A stretch of 64,000 bases of DNA from Catonella sp963545085 (GCA_963545085.1 CAUUHV010000001.1:160224-224223); one strand, 5' to 3'; positions 16,766-25,868 are shown, numbered from the stretch's first letter. The notes: generated from the letters alone by a model not told the origin. Program-made: numbers and translations.

Positions 16766-17971
16766 ATGAGTATATTAAAGGAGTTTGATAAAGGACAGAA
16801 GAAAAAAATAATTGCGGTGTTTGTAATATCTTTTATCTGCATACTTTCCGCACTTATTTATGATTACGGTTTAAAGGAAGAAAGAATGTCTAAACTATCA
16901 AGACCGGAAGCGTATGAGGCTGAAAAGGAAGTAAGTTTTTTAATAGAGGCTGATAACGGAGGAGAGGTAAAAAGGTGGAAATATGAGGGGAGGATAGGAA
17001 TGAAGAAGCTTACGGAGGCTGAAATCGAAGCGTATATAAGCTCCGCGTTTAAAAAGGTGGAGGAAAAGCTCGCTTTAACCGACTGCAAAATAACGGGAAA
17101 ATTTGAACTCATAACCGGAGTTTCTGAAAATCCGGCAGTTATAAGCTGGAGTTTTGAGCCTGAAGGACTCATTTCGGAAGATGGGGAAACGGATGTCGAA
17201 ACGGTAAGAGATGAAACTGCTGTAAAGGCGACGGTAAAGGTATCGGTCGGTGAGAAGGAGGAGGAAAGGAAATATGATCTTATCTTAATTCCGCCTGAAA
17301 GAGATTCGGAAGAAGTGATGAAATATGAGGTTGAAAACGGATTAACCGGGCTTTTAAGCGAAGGAGAGAATAAGAGCGTAAGCCTTCCGGAAAAAATAGG
17401 AGGGTACTCCACAAGGTTTATGCTCCCTGTAAATGAGCTTGCGCCGAAAGCTGCCGGATTTTCGATTTTGACTTTAGCTGCTCTTGTTATGCTGTTAAAG
17501 GAAGAAAATAAGAAAAAGGTAATAAAAAGAGAAACGGAGCTTAGGGAGGGATACGCATATTTTACGGGAAGATTTTCAGTGCTTTTAGGAGCGGGACTTA
17601 ATTTGCCTGCTATTTGGAGAAAGCTGGATGCGGAGGAGAGTTTTAACGAAAGTCTTAATCATGAGATAAGTATTACTGTATGGGAGCTCGGAAACGGAAA
17701 GACGGAAAGGGAGGCTTATGAGAATTTCGGCAAAAGGATAGGCGGCATGCAGTATCCGAAGTTTTCCTCAATCCTGGCGGAGAATATTAAGATGGGCTCG
17801 GGACAGATATTGAAAAGACTTGAGGAGGAAGCAAAGGAAGCAATGGAGGAGAGAAAAAATAACGCGAAGATAAAGGGAGAAACTGCCGATACTAAGCTGT
17901 TGCTTCCCATGCTTTTACAACTTTGCCTGGTAATGCTCATTATAATGCTGCCTGCAATGATGTCCATGTAG
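16766..17971 (+). CDS. TadC-like platform protein with N-terminal ectodomain
   Basis: A 401-residue protein. An N-terminal membrane helix (about 14-34) is followed by some 190 residues predicted outside the membrane, composed of beta-rich segments (VSFLIEADNGGEVKRWKYEG, VKATVKVSVGEKEEERKYDL), a second helix near 228-245, a T2SSF-type cytosolic domain (FTGRFSVLLGAGLNLPAIW and a KMGSGQILKRLEEEA region) and a C-terminal hydrophobic pair ending at MMSM. TadC proteins normally lack the ectodomain. It starts one base after tadB ends. Confidence 0.75.
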   Translation: MSILKEFDKGQKKKIIAVFVISFICILSALIYDYGLKEERMSKLSRPEAYEAEKEVSFLIEADNGGEVKRWKYEGRIGMKKLTEAEIEAYISSAFKKVEEKLALTDCKITGKFELITGVSENPAVISWSFEPEGLISEDGETDVETVRDETAVKATVKVSVGEKEEERKYDLILIPPERDSEEVMKYEVENGLTGLLSEGENKSVSLPEKIGGYSTRFMLPVNELAPKAAGFSILTLAALVMLLKEENKKKVIKRETELREGYAYFTGRFSVLLGAGLNLPAIWRKLDAEESFNESLNHEISITVWELGNGKTEREAYENFGKRIGGMQYPKFSSILAENIKMGSGQILKRLEEEAKEAMEERKNNAKIKGETADTKLLLPMLLQLCLVMLIIMLPAMMSM

Positions 17972-18018
17972 AAAGGTTACGGCTTTTGTATAAATAATTT
18001 AAGTAAAAAAGTTAACTG

Positions 18019-18078
18019 TTCCGCGGCAGTCATCGTGCGATAGAGCGAACTTGTCCGTACGATTCGATGTCTGCGGAA
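18019..18078. repeat. imperfect palindrome upstream of flp
   Basis: TTCCGC at 18019-18024 pairs with GCGGAA at 18073-18078, and CATCG pairs with CGATG inside, with bulges. The core GCGGCAGTCATCGT resembles 56431-56450 and 53291-53308, each also shortly upstream of a plus-strand gene. It could modulate differential expression of pilin mRNA within the operon. Confidence 0.35.
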
Positions 18079-18099
18079 ATAAAAAGGGAGGTAATTATT

Positions 18100-18345
18100 A
18101 TGATAAAGGTAAAAAACGGAATTAAGGATTTTCAGTACAAAGTATTTGTAAAAGGAATGATTTTAAAAGAACGTTTGAAAGAATTTAGAGAGGATGACAA
18201 AGGAATAGCGGTAATAGAAATAGTCCTCATTTTGGCGGTACTTATGGCTCTTGTCATAGTATTCAGGAAAAATATAAAGGATATTATAGACGGCATATTT
18301 AGGCAGATATCAAATAATAAAGATGAGGTTTTAAAAAAATATTAA
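18100..18345 (+). CDS. Flp1-family type IVb pilin
   Basis: An 81-residue protein starting at ATG 18100 (GGGAGG at 18086-18091; a longer in-frame start at 18067 lacks such a site). It has a basic leader, then DDKGIAVIEIVLILAVLMAL, a prepilin-like hydrophobic helix with Glu at position +5 after the Gly, and a short charged tail. This fits the major pilin of Tad systems, cleaved by the downstream peptidase before I/A of GIAVIE. Short length and location in the middle of the Tad operon support this call. Confidence 0.85.
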   Translation: MIKVKNGIKDFQYKVFVKGMILKERLKEFREDDKGIAVIEIVLILAVLMALVIVFRKNIKDIIDGIFRQISNNKDEVLKKY

Positions 18346-18389
18346 AAGATAGAAGCATAAAGAAAGGCAGCGAAACGAGGAGGAATACA

Positions 18390-20282
18390 ATGAAACTGAA
18401 AGGCTCTGTAACAATTTTTCTTTCACTTATACTTTTAATAGTGATAGGGATAATAGGGAGCCTTTTAGAGGCTGCAAGGGTGAAGGTTGCGGAAGAAATA
18501 ACTCTTGATAACGGCTATCTTGCGGAAAGCAATATCCTTGCGGAGTATCAAAGAGAGCTTTGGGACGATTATCACGTGTTTTTTGTAGACGCCGGAGAAC
18601 TTCAGGGAGATATAGGCATTGAGAGACTCGGTAATAAGTATATTGAAAAAATGATAGATGACGGAGAAGGAGAAAATAAAAACTTTATGGGAGCCGAGGC
18701 GAAATTTGATTATCTTAATTTTACCGAAAGTATGACGGAGGAAAGCTGTACGTATTTTGTAAAGCAGGTCGCGGCATACATGAAATACGGCGCCGCAAAA
18801 GCTTCGGCGGAGCTTGTCTTGGGAGATACTGATGCCCTTAAAAAGTATGAAAAGGGAGCGGAGGCGCTTAAAAAGGTAATTAAAGTAAAAACGGAGGTTG
18901 AAAATAAACTCATAAAGCTCAGTAAGACAAAGCAAAAAATAGAAGAAAAGCTGTATAGAGTTCAGGAAAAGCTTGAAGATATTAGAAGGCTGACGGAGAA
19001 AGCGGGAAGCATAAAAGATGTCGGGGATATTTCAAAGTTTAAAGGTGATTTAAATAATCTTATATATAAGATTAAAGAGGAGAAGAACGGTTTAAATACG
19101 GAATTTTTAAATTATGACAATGAGAAGGAGAAAAGTCTTGACGCAGTAAACGAATATAAAGACGAACTTGAAAAGAACAGAAATGAGTTGCAAAAGGAAA
19201 ATTATGAATATTTAAAGAAAAATATGGAAGAAGGTATGGGAGGAAATGAGGATATAAAAAGAAAACTGGAAAATAACGAAAGAAGGTTAAATAATCTTTT
19301 AGAAATATCCGAAAGGGAGGACAGTAAAATTTCAGATATTGAGAAAGCCGTAAAAGAAATAGATTTTGATATAAAAAAGGGCAAAAAGAAGAATACGAAA
19401 AAGATTGATAAAGCGATTAAAAAGTATAAAAAGGAAACCGAAACGGCAATCTCAGGAAATGGAAATATTATACTTTCCGCCCTTACGGAAGGTAAAATTT
19501 CCGGCAAAAAAATAAAAGCTACCGATTGGAATGAATTTGAGGAAAGGGGTGAAAGTGTCGAATCCGGAGGTGTAGACAAAGTGCTTTTGCTGCTTTACGC
19601 AAAGACTCATTTTAAGGACTATTTAACAAACAAAGCTGAGAAAGAAAAAGGCGGTACCGCGGACGGAATGAAGAACGGTAAAAAAGAAAAGCCGGAGGCT
19701 CTTGACTACGGAATAGAATACCTTGCGATAGGGAAGGACAGTGATGAAGCGAACCTTACGGGAGTATTGGAAAGAATTTTCGGTATACGCACCATGATTC
19801 AGTATTCCTATCTTATTACAAAAGAGGACAAAGTGGCTGAAGCAAAAGCTATCGCGGCAAGTATAGCGGGGGCTTTGGGCATTCCGTCAGCGGCGGCGGC
19901 AATAGAAACGGGAATTCTTATGTCGTGGGCTATGGCTGATGCGAAAAAGGATGTTAATTCATTAACAAGAGGAGAAGAAATCCCGCTTCATCCTTCAACA
20001 GAGTCATTAAAGGCGGGCTACAGAAAATATTTATATATGTTTTTGCTTGCCGCGTCAGGTAAGCTTCCTATTCGAACGGTTAAATTGATCGAGCAGAATA
20101 TGAAGCTCAGATACAATGAGAATTTTAAAGCCGATAACTGTTTTTCCGGAGTATCGGGAGAAATAACTCTTAAAGTAAGGCCTAAAATATTCAGAATGAA
20201 ATTTTTGGACGGAATTGCAGGTGAAAATTTTGGAGGTTGGAAATACAGCCTTCAGTTAAATAAGAGTCTCGGTATGGAATAA
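18390..20282 (+). CDS. Tad-associated membrane-anchored coiled-coil protein (DUF5702-like)
   Basis: A 630-residue protein with an N-terminal TadE/TadG-like membrane segment (KGSVTIFLSLILLIVIGIIG), then a long extracytoplasmic region. Residues about 140-360 are rich in Lys/Glu with heptad-like spacing (coiled coil). The C-terminal part has hydrophobic Ala-rich helices (AAASIAGALGIPSAAAAI type, near 490-515). The pattern matches the DUF5702-type proteins found in clostridial Tad loci, likely pseudopilin-anchored structural components. ATG 18390 follows GAGGAGG. Confidence 0.65.
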   Translation: MKLKGSVTIFLSLILLIVIGIIGSLLEAARVKVAEEITLDNGYLAESNILAEYQRELWDDYHVFFVDAGELQGDIGIERLGNKYIEKMIDDGEGENKNFMGAEAKFDYLNFTESMTEESCTYFVKQVAAYMKYGAAKASAELVLGDTDALKKYEKGAEALKKVIKVKTEVENKLIKLSKTKQKIEEKLYRVQEKLEDIRRLTEKAGSIKDVGDISKFKGDLNNLIYKIKEEKNGLNTEFLNYDNEKEKSLDAVNEYKDELEKNRNELQKENYEYLKKNMEEGMGGNEDIKRKLENNERRLNNLLEISEREDSKISDIEKAVKEIDFDIKKGKKKNTKKIDKAIKKYKKETETAISGNGNIILSALTEGKISGKKIKATDWNEFEERGESVESGGVDKVLLLLYAKTHFKDYLTNKAEKEKGGTADGMKNGKKEKPEALDYGIEYLAIGKDSDEANLTGVLERIFGIRTMIQYSYLITKEDKVAEAKAIAASIAGALGIPSAAAAIETGILMSWAMADAKKDVNSLTRGEEIPLHPSTESLKAGYRKYLYMFLLAASGKLPIRTVKLIEQNMKLRYNENFKADNCFSGVSGEITLKVRPKIFRMKFLDGIAGENFGGWKYSLQLNKSLGME

Positions 20283-20413
20283 CGGCTGTTATGAAGTGTC
20301 CGCATATAAGGCAGGGAAAGGAGGAAAAGCCGATAAGAAATAATCAAACAAATATAAAAAATGCTCTGAATTCACAAAAAATCAAACACAAAAATAAAAT
20401 AGAGGCCTATATA

Positions 20414-21103
20414 ATGCGGATAATTCTTAGCAGCCGTAAAAAGCTTAAAAAAGCTTTACTTTTGTCGACTTTTGCTTCAAAAAAAGTGAGGATAAGAGGC
20501 AGTCTTACTTTGGAAGCCGCTGTGGCGGTTCCTTTGTTTATTCTTGCAATAAGTCAGATGATTTTTTGGATAAAGTTTTGTGACACTCAGACATCACTGT
20601 CGGCATTAGCTGCCGCAGAGGCGAGAAAGGTGGCGGCAAACACATTTTTTACGGAAGAAGAGCCTGATGACACGCTGGTATTTTCGACAAAGGGAGAAAA
20701 GCTTAATGGAATATACTTTTCAAGGACTGCTGTGGCAAGGACCTTTACAGGAAGATATTACGATGAGAATACCGGAGAAAACAAAGGAAATATTCTGGTA
20801 TTTGTTACTGAAAACGGTAAGGTGTATCACAATGATAAAGCATGCTCCCACATAAAGCTTTCGATAAAAGCGGTACAGTATTCCGAAGTGAAAAACTTAA
20901 GAAATGCGGACGGAGGAAAATATTACCGGTGTGAACGTTGTATTAAAGGCGAGCCGCATGGACAGGTTTTTATAACAAAAGAAGGAAGAAGAATACACTC
21001 ACATAAAAGATGCAGCGGAATAAAACGGACGGTGAGAGGGATGCCTTTAAAGGAAGCAAAAGCTTTGGGGTACAGACCATGTGAAAGGTGCGGATTTAAA
21101 TGA
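20414..21103 (+). CDS. TadE-like pseudopilin with two C-terminal Cys/His modules
   Basis: A 229-residue protein from ATG 20414 (AGAGG at 20401-20405); a longer frame opens at 20291 with no ribosome binding site, so the start is uncertain. A basic leader leads to RGSLTLEAAVAVPLFILA, the prepilin-like motif and membrane helix (about 30-56). The C-terminal half holds two repeats of an H-x4-C...C-x-x-C pattern: H139, C144, C173, C176, and H197, C200, C223, C226. These look like small zinc-binding modules similar to the Ada N-terminal metal-binding type. Their place on a surface pilin-like protein is unusual. Confidence 0.7.
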   Translation: MRIILSSRKKLKKALLLSTFASKKVRIRGSLTLEAAVAVPLFILAISQMIFWIKFCDTQTSLSALAAAEARKVAANTFFTEEEPDDTLVFSTKGEKLNGIYFSRTAVARTFTGRYYDENTGENKGNILVFVTENGKVYHNDKACSHIKLSIKAVQYSEVKNLRNADGGKYYRCERCIKGEPHGQVFITKEGRRIHSHKRCSGIKRTVRGMPLKEAKALGYRPCERCGFK

Positions 21104-21504
21104 TTGAAATTTTAGTATTTTCAATTCTTTCGACAGTAGATATATTGAAAAGAGAGATACCGCCGTATACCCTGTTCGGAGCGGTTTTAATTTTAATTAT
21201 ACCTGCGGCACAAAGAGATGAACTGAATTACATGGGAGCTGCGGCAGGCGCATGTCTGATTCTATTCAGCCTGATTACCGGACAGAGCTTCGGACTTGCC
21301 GATGCGATTGTTTTGTCCGTACTGTCTTTAAGATATGGAACCGTGAGCATGCTCATGATCCTTTTTACAGCAGATATAATGCTGCTTTTCTTTGAATTCG
21401 TCAGAATGATAATAAAGAAAAGAGATAAAAGTCTGCCCTTTATTCCCTTTATTTCGCTGTCTTATTTTGCGATAAACTGTATGAAAATATTGGAGGGAAC
21501 ATGA
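21100..21504 (+). CDS. A24-family prepilin peptidase
   Basis: A 134-residue membrane protein of the TadV/CpaA type. Two aspartates are in the expected places: Asp14 in STVDILKREIP and Asp in QSFGLADAIVLS, the equivalent of the GxGD motif (here with Ala before Asp). It cleaves the Flp pilin and TadE-like leaders. It overlaps the upstream gene by 4 bases and the next by 4 bases. Confidence 0.85.
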   Translation: MIEILVFSILSTVDILKREIPPYTLFGAVLILIIPAAQRDELNYMGAAAGACLILFSLITGQSFGLADAIVLSVLSLRYGTVSMLMILFTADIMLLFFEFVRMIIKKRDKSLPFIPFISLSYFAINCMKILEGT

Positions 21505-21917
21505 AGTTTAAAGGAAGTATGACACTTGAAGCGGCTTATATTTTTCCTATTACTATAGTAATAGTATTTGCGTTGATTTTTTTTGCTTATTACGAGCATG
21601 ACATAACGGTAATTAAAAGTGAGGTAAGAACACTTCTCATTAAAACGGTTGAGGAAGGAAAAAAGAGCGGCATTAAAGAAGAATTTGAAAACAGGAAAAA
21701 AGCCGCCTTATTTTATCTGCTATATTCCGTTTTGTCAGAAGAAAACTCCGGTAAAAGGGCAAAGTTATCCGTAGGGGTAAATTTTAAAATTCTTCCGTTT
21801 GTTTCGGAATATTTGGATAGTAGTCTTACGGACGGAAGTTTTGAAGAAATTAAAGAGGGTTATACCCCGCAGACTGCGGTAAGAAGAGCTGTCGGAATAT
21901 TGGGTGAAAGTGAATAA
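21501..21917 (+). CDS. TadE-like minor pseudopilin
   Basis: A 138-residue protein with a KFKGSMTLEAAYIFPI leader motif and a single membrane helix (about 8-28), followed by a soluble domain rich in Lys/Glu. The Glu at +5 after the Gly fits class IVb prepilin processing. It lies directly after the peptidase and before the FHA gene. No named family beyond TadE-like is recognised. Confidence 0.7.
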   Translation: MKFKGSMTLEAAYIFPITIVIVFALIFFAYYEHDITVIKSEVRTLLIKTVEEGKKSGIKEEFENRKKAALFYLLYSVLSEENSGKRAKLSVGVNFKILPFVSEYLDSSLTDGSFEEIKEGYTPQTAVRRAVGILGESE

Positions 21918-23280
21918 GGTGGCGAAAGAGGGAATTTCAACGGGTATGAATAACTTTGAATACATAAGTGACGGCGGAAAAAATTATCTAAAAACGGGAA
22001 TGAAGCTGGGAGAGGACTATATAAGCAAGATGCTTATACATAATAATATTCCGGGAATTGTTCCCGCTCAGTTTAAAAGCAGAGACTCGGAAAACTATAT
22101 TGTATATCCTGTAAACGGATTTATGCCGTTATCTCAAACTTTTGAAATAAAAAGATTTTCAGGGGAAAGGGCGGAAAGTCTTATAAGATCATTTGTAAAT
22201 GCGTGTGGAGGTATGGAAGATTTTCTTTTGCCGTTTAACAGGCTTGTAATGGAGCCGGAATATATTTATGAAGGATATGGAGTGAAAGAAAAATTTTTAT
22301 GGATATATGGAAATGCGGGAAGCGCAAGTGCTTCGACACTGTTTGAATATCTTCTAAACAGAACCGACAGTAAGGACGAGCGGGCAATTAAAATAATGTA
22401 TTCCATGTATCAGGTCTGCAAAGAATATGAATTTATGGAAGCTGAAGATATGGGAGGAAGTGTGACCGGAATGCTTTATGAAAAGGCTAAAGAGCTTATC
22501 TCGGAGCCCTTCGATTCATTTGATGAAAGGATTAAAGGATTAGTTGAGAATGAAAATGCAATGTTTAAGAAGTATTCCGAAAATAATCCTTTAAATTTTG
22601 AAAACATAAAAGACAGGGCGAGTATGAAAAAAGAAATACAGGATAAGAAAATATATGAAAATACGGGAAAAGATTATATATCCGTAAGAGAAAAATCTAA
22701 GGAGAGGGAAAGAGAAGAAAGGGGAAAAATGTTGCAGGCTTCGAGCAGGAATGACAAGGTTTTTGTTGCGGACAGCCTTAAAAAGGTGAAAAACACTTTT
22801 GGCAGGGTATGGACTTATCTTAATTCGGATATAGGCAGCAAAAAAAGAACTGAAGCTTCAGTAGTGGAGGAAAATGTAAGCGAGTATATGACTAAGGAGG
22901 TAAAAAGAGTGAGTGTGGCGGAACGAAGTGAGGAGAGCAGCAAACCTACAACTCTTTTAACCAACGGCTCGGTACATGGAGGGGTTTACTGCCTAAGACC
23001 TGAAGAAAGCGGAGAGGATAATGTGATTATTACCTCATATCCGTTTTTTATAGGAAAGGCGGAGAGAGATGTGAGCCTTATTTTGGATGACAGCACGGTA
23101 AGCAGATATCATGCGAGGATAGACAGGACGGAGGATGAATTTTGGATAACGGATCTTAATTCCACGAACGGAACGTTTTTGAACGGAATACGATTACTGC
23201 CTTATGAAAGAGTATTTCTAAAAAGAGGTGATATAGTGGTGATTTCAAGAAAACGGTATGAGTTTAAATACTTGGATTGA
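21904..23280 (+). CDS. FHA-domain protein with DUF6382-like N terminus
   Basis: A 458-residue protein. Residues about 16-190 form a domain resembling DUF6382, followed by a charged linker (about 220-330). The C-terminal FHA domain (about 375-456) has clear landmarks: FIGKAERDV, STVSRYHARI and DLNSTNGTFLNG, so the phosphothreonine-binding residues are kept. FHA proteins read Ser/Thr phosphorylation. GTG 21904 overlaps the previous gene by 14 bases; in-frame GTG 21910, GTG 21919 or ATG 21946 are alternatives. It is the last gene of the Tad operon. Confidence 0.8.
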   Translation: MKVNKVAKEGISTGMNNFEYISDGGKNYLKTGMKLGEDYISKMLIHNNIPGIVPAQFKSRDSENYIVYPVNGFMPLSQTFEIKRFSGERAESLIRSFVNACGGMEDFLLPFNRLVMEPEYIYEGYGVKEKFLWIYGNAGSASASTLFEYLLNRTDSKDERAIKIMYSMYQVCKEYEFMEAEDMGGSVTGMLYEKAKELISEPFDSFDERIKGLVENENAMFKKYSENNPLNFENIKDRASMKKEIQDKKIYENTGKDYISVREKSKEREREERGKMLQASSRNDKVFVADSLKKVKNTFGRVWTYLNSDIGSKKRTEASVVEENVSEYMTKEVKRVSVAERSEESSKPTTLLTNGSVHGGVYCLRPEESGEDNVIITSYPFFIGKAERDVSLILDDSTVSRYHARIDRTEDEFWITDLNSTNGTFLNGIRLLPYERVFLKRGDIVVISRKRYEFKYLD

Positions 23281-23399
23281 GTGTAGAAATCACGGAAATG
23301 AAGAAGAACTGGTAAAGTGTCGCACCTTGTGTAAGGAGCCTAAATTTGGTATTATAAAATCAGAACGGAATTTTTATAAGACTTTACGCGAGGTATGCC

Positions 23400-24353
23400 A
23401 TGAAAAAAAGAGGGATTATTATAGGAACTGTCGGAGCGGGGCTTGTAATTGCGGTTGCGGCGGGACTTGTGGGATATTTTTATGAATCTGCAATATCAAG
23501 AAATCCGAAGCTGATAAAGAAAGGAAAGGAGTGGCATTACTCCGATGACCCGGAAAAGCAGGAGGCTTATGAGAAAGCTAAAGCCTGGGTTGACGGTATC
23601 AAAAAAGAGGAACTTGAAATATGCTCGTTTGATGGGCTCAGACTTCACGGAACCTTTATACCCGCAAAAAATTATACGGCTACTACGGTAGTGCTTGTAC
23701 ACGGATACAGAGTAGGCTGGTTTAAAGATTTCGGACTTATGTTAAAATTTTATCATGAGTTCGGAGTGAATATTCTGTTGCCTGATGACCGAGGACACGG
23801 TGAAAGTGAAGGAAGTTATATAGGTTTCGGTTGGCATGATCATTTTGACGTGGAAAAGTGGGTGGAATATCTTTTGGTAAGATTCGGAGAAAATTCAAAT
23901 ATTTTTCTGCACGGCGTTTCTATGGGTGCCGCTACCGTAATGATAGCGTCCGGAGATGACCTTCCGCCGCAAGTAAAGGGAATAATAGAAGACTGCGGCT
24001 ACTCCACTTTGGACAGACAGCTTAAGTATAATCTTACCAAAGGAAAAAATATTCCGGTGTCACCGCTTATAAATGCGGTAAGCAAAGTTGCGAGTAAAAA
24101 AGTCGGATATAAGTTCAGCGACTGCGATTCGATTAAAGCCCTTAAAAAGACTGCGCTTCCTTATTTATTTATTCACGGGGATAAGGACAGGTTCGTGCCT
24201 ACCGAAATGGTATATGAAAATTATGACGCCTGCGCAAGCGAGGATAAGGAGATTGTTTTAATAGAGGGAGCGAAGCACGCCGAAAGCTATTATGTGGATA
24301 ATAAGACCTATGAAAAGGCGGTAGTTGATTTTATAACTGACCATATGGCGTGA
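23400..24353 (+). CDS. alpha/beta hydrolase, membrane-anchored
   Basis: A 317-residue serine hydrolase of the YqkD/BAAT-like type. An N-terminal helix (about 3-26) anchors it or is a signal sequence. The oxyanion motif VLVHGYRVGW, the nucleophile elbow GVSMGAAT, the aspartate in FIHGDKDRFVP and the histidine in EGAKHAESY complete the triad. The substrate is unknown; such proteins are often carboxylesterases. GAGG precedes ATG 23400. It sits 12 bases before murG. Confidence 0.85.
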   Translation: MKKRGIIIGTVGAGLVIAVAAGLVGYFYESAISRNPKLIKKGKEWHYSDDPEKQEAYEKAKAWVDGIKKEELEICSFDGLRLHGTFIPAKNYTATTVVLVHGYRVGWFKDFGLMLKFYHEFGVNILLPDDRGHGESEGSYIGFGWHDHFDVEKWVEYLLVRFGENSNIFLHGVSMGAATVMIASGDDLPPQVKGIIEDCGYSTLDRQLKYNLTKGKNIPVSPLINAVSKVASKKVGYKFSDCDSIKALKKTALPYLFIHGDKDRFVPTEMVYENYDACASEDKEIVLIEGAKHAESYYVDNKTYEKAVVDFITDHMA

Positions 24354-24365
24354 TTGGAGTGTTAA

Positions 24366-25430
24366 ATGAAAAAGATAGTTCTTACAGGCGGAGGAACGGC
24401 AGGGCATGTTACTCCCAATATTGCCCTTATACCGGAGCTTCAAAAAGAAGGTTATGAGGTTAGCTACATAGGCTCTCATGACGGAATGGAAAGAAAGTTA
24501 ATAGAGTGTCTCGGCATAGATTACGTGGGAATTTCATCGGGAAAGTTAAGAAGATATTTCAGCCTTAGAAATTTTACGGATCCTTTCAGGGTAATAAAGG
24601 GCTTCGGTGAGGCGGTATCGGCGTTAAAAAGAATAAAACCGAATGTGATTTTTTCAAAAGGCGGATTTGTTACGGTTCCGGTTGTATTTGCGGCAAAAAG
24701 ACTCGGAATTCCGGTTATCATACATGAATCGGATATTTCGCCGGGGCTTGCGAATAAACTTTGTATTCCGGCATCAAAATTTGTATGCGCGAATTTTCCG
24801 GAAGCCCTGAATTATCTTCCGAAAGAAAAGGCGGTACTTACGGGAACACCTATAAGAAAAGAGCTTTTTCTCGGAAATAGGGAAAAGGGGCTTGAATTTT
24901 GCGGATTTTCAGGAAATAAGCCGGTACTTTTGGTAATCGGAGGGAGCCTCGGCGCTTTGGCGGTAAATAAGGTTTTAAGAAAAATTTTGCCTGAGCTTAA
25001 CGGGAAATTTGATGTTATACATATCTGCGGAAAAGGAAAGACGGAAGAAGAGTTGAACGGGACTGAAGGATATGTTCAGTTTGAGTATGTCGGAAGTGAG
25101 TTAAGGGATATTTTTGCCGCTTCGGATATAGCGCTCTCAAGGGCGGGAGCAAACGCTATCTGTGAGCTTTTAGCCCTAAGACTTCCCAACCTTTTAATAC
25201 CTCTGCCTGCAGCGTCAAGCAGAGGAGATCAAATCTTAAACGCGGAATCGTTTAAAAAACAGGGATTCTCCGAAGTCCTTATGGAAGAGAACCTTACCGA
25301 AGTAACCATGCTTAAGAATATAAATGATTTATATAATAATCGTGAAAAGTATATAGAGAAAATGAAACAGAGCTCTCAGGCGGATTCCATAAAGCTTATA
25401 ACGGAGCTTATTAAGAGAGCAGAGAGTTAA
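24366..25430 (+). CDS. murG: UDP-N-acetylglucosamine-N-acetylmuramyl-(pentapeptide) transferase
   Basis: A 354-residue GT28 glycosyltransferase. The N terminus has LTGGGTAGHVTPN, followed by YIGSHDGMERKL and ISSGKLRRY; the C-terminal domain has VIGGSLGALAVN and SRAGANAICELLAL. MurG adds GlcNAc to lipid I on the inner face of the membrane to make lipid II. It is away from the mur/fts cluster, which is common in Clostridia. It ends in a 20-base convergent overlap with the HIT gene. Confidence 0.95.
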   Translation: MKKIVLTGGGTAGHVTPNIALIPELQKEGYEVSYIGSHDGMERKLIECLGIDYVGISSGKLRRYFSLRNFTDPFRVIKGFGEAVSALKRIKPNVIFSKGGFVTVPVVFAAKRLGIPVIIHESDISPGLANKLCIPASKFVCANFPEALNYLPKEKAVLTGTPIRKELFLGNREKGLEFCGFSGNKPVLLVIGGSLGALAVNKVLRKILPELNGKFDVIHICGKGKTEEELNGTEGYVQFEYVGSELRDIFAASDIALSRAGANAICELLALRLPNLLIPLPAASSRGDQILNAESFKKQGFSEVLMEENLTEVTMLKNINDLYNNREKYIEKMKQSSQADSIKLITELIKRAES

Positions 25431-25830
25431 TTTTATCCGCGAGCAGGGCGGCTTCTCCGTCCTCATAGTTACCCTGTTTCCATGAAATATTGCAGGAGTC
25501 GTTTTTAAATCGGGGTATTACATGGACATGGAAATGAAATACTGTCTGTCCCGCCGCCTCTCCGTTATTTTGAAGAATATTTATTCCATCGCAGTTTAAG
25601 GATTGTTTTAAAGCCGCGGCAATTTTTTTTGCAAGCAGAAAGGCACGACTTATAAATTCATCGTCAAGCTCAAACACATCGGCGGCATGAGTTTTGGGAA
25701 GGATTATAACGTGTCCCTTATTTGCGGGGGAAACGTCCATTATCGCCTTTAAATATTTGTCTTCATAAACGGTGGAAGCAGGTATGCTTCCATCAGCCAA
25801 TTTACAAAAAATGCAGGTTGTATCTTTCAT
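25411..25830 (-). CDS. HIT-family nucleotide-binding protein
   Basis: A 139-residue histidine-triad hydrolase. The HIT motif is HFHVHVIPRF, with CIFCKLADGSIPA near the N terminus and NKGHVIILPK in the middle. Members of the HinT branch hydrolyse nucleoside phosphoramidates and acyl-adenylates. AAGGAG precedes ATG 25830 on the minus strand. Confidence 0.93.
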   Translation of the reverse strand: MKDTTCIFCKLADGSIPASTVYEDKYLKAIMDVSPANKGHVIILPKTHAADVFELDDEFISRAFLLAKKIAAALKQSLNCDGINILQNNGEAAGQTVFHFHVHVIPRFKNDSCNISWKQGNYEDGEAALLADKINSLLS

Positions 25831-25868
25831 AGAAATTCTCCTTGTATAGTGAAATTTTTACGCCGCAG

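Noticed and set aside
20291..20413. N-terminal extension of the TadE-like gene from ATG 20291
   Set aside because: No ribosome binding site; ATG 20414 has AGAGG and gives a typical prepilin leader length. The start remains uncertain.
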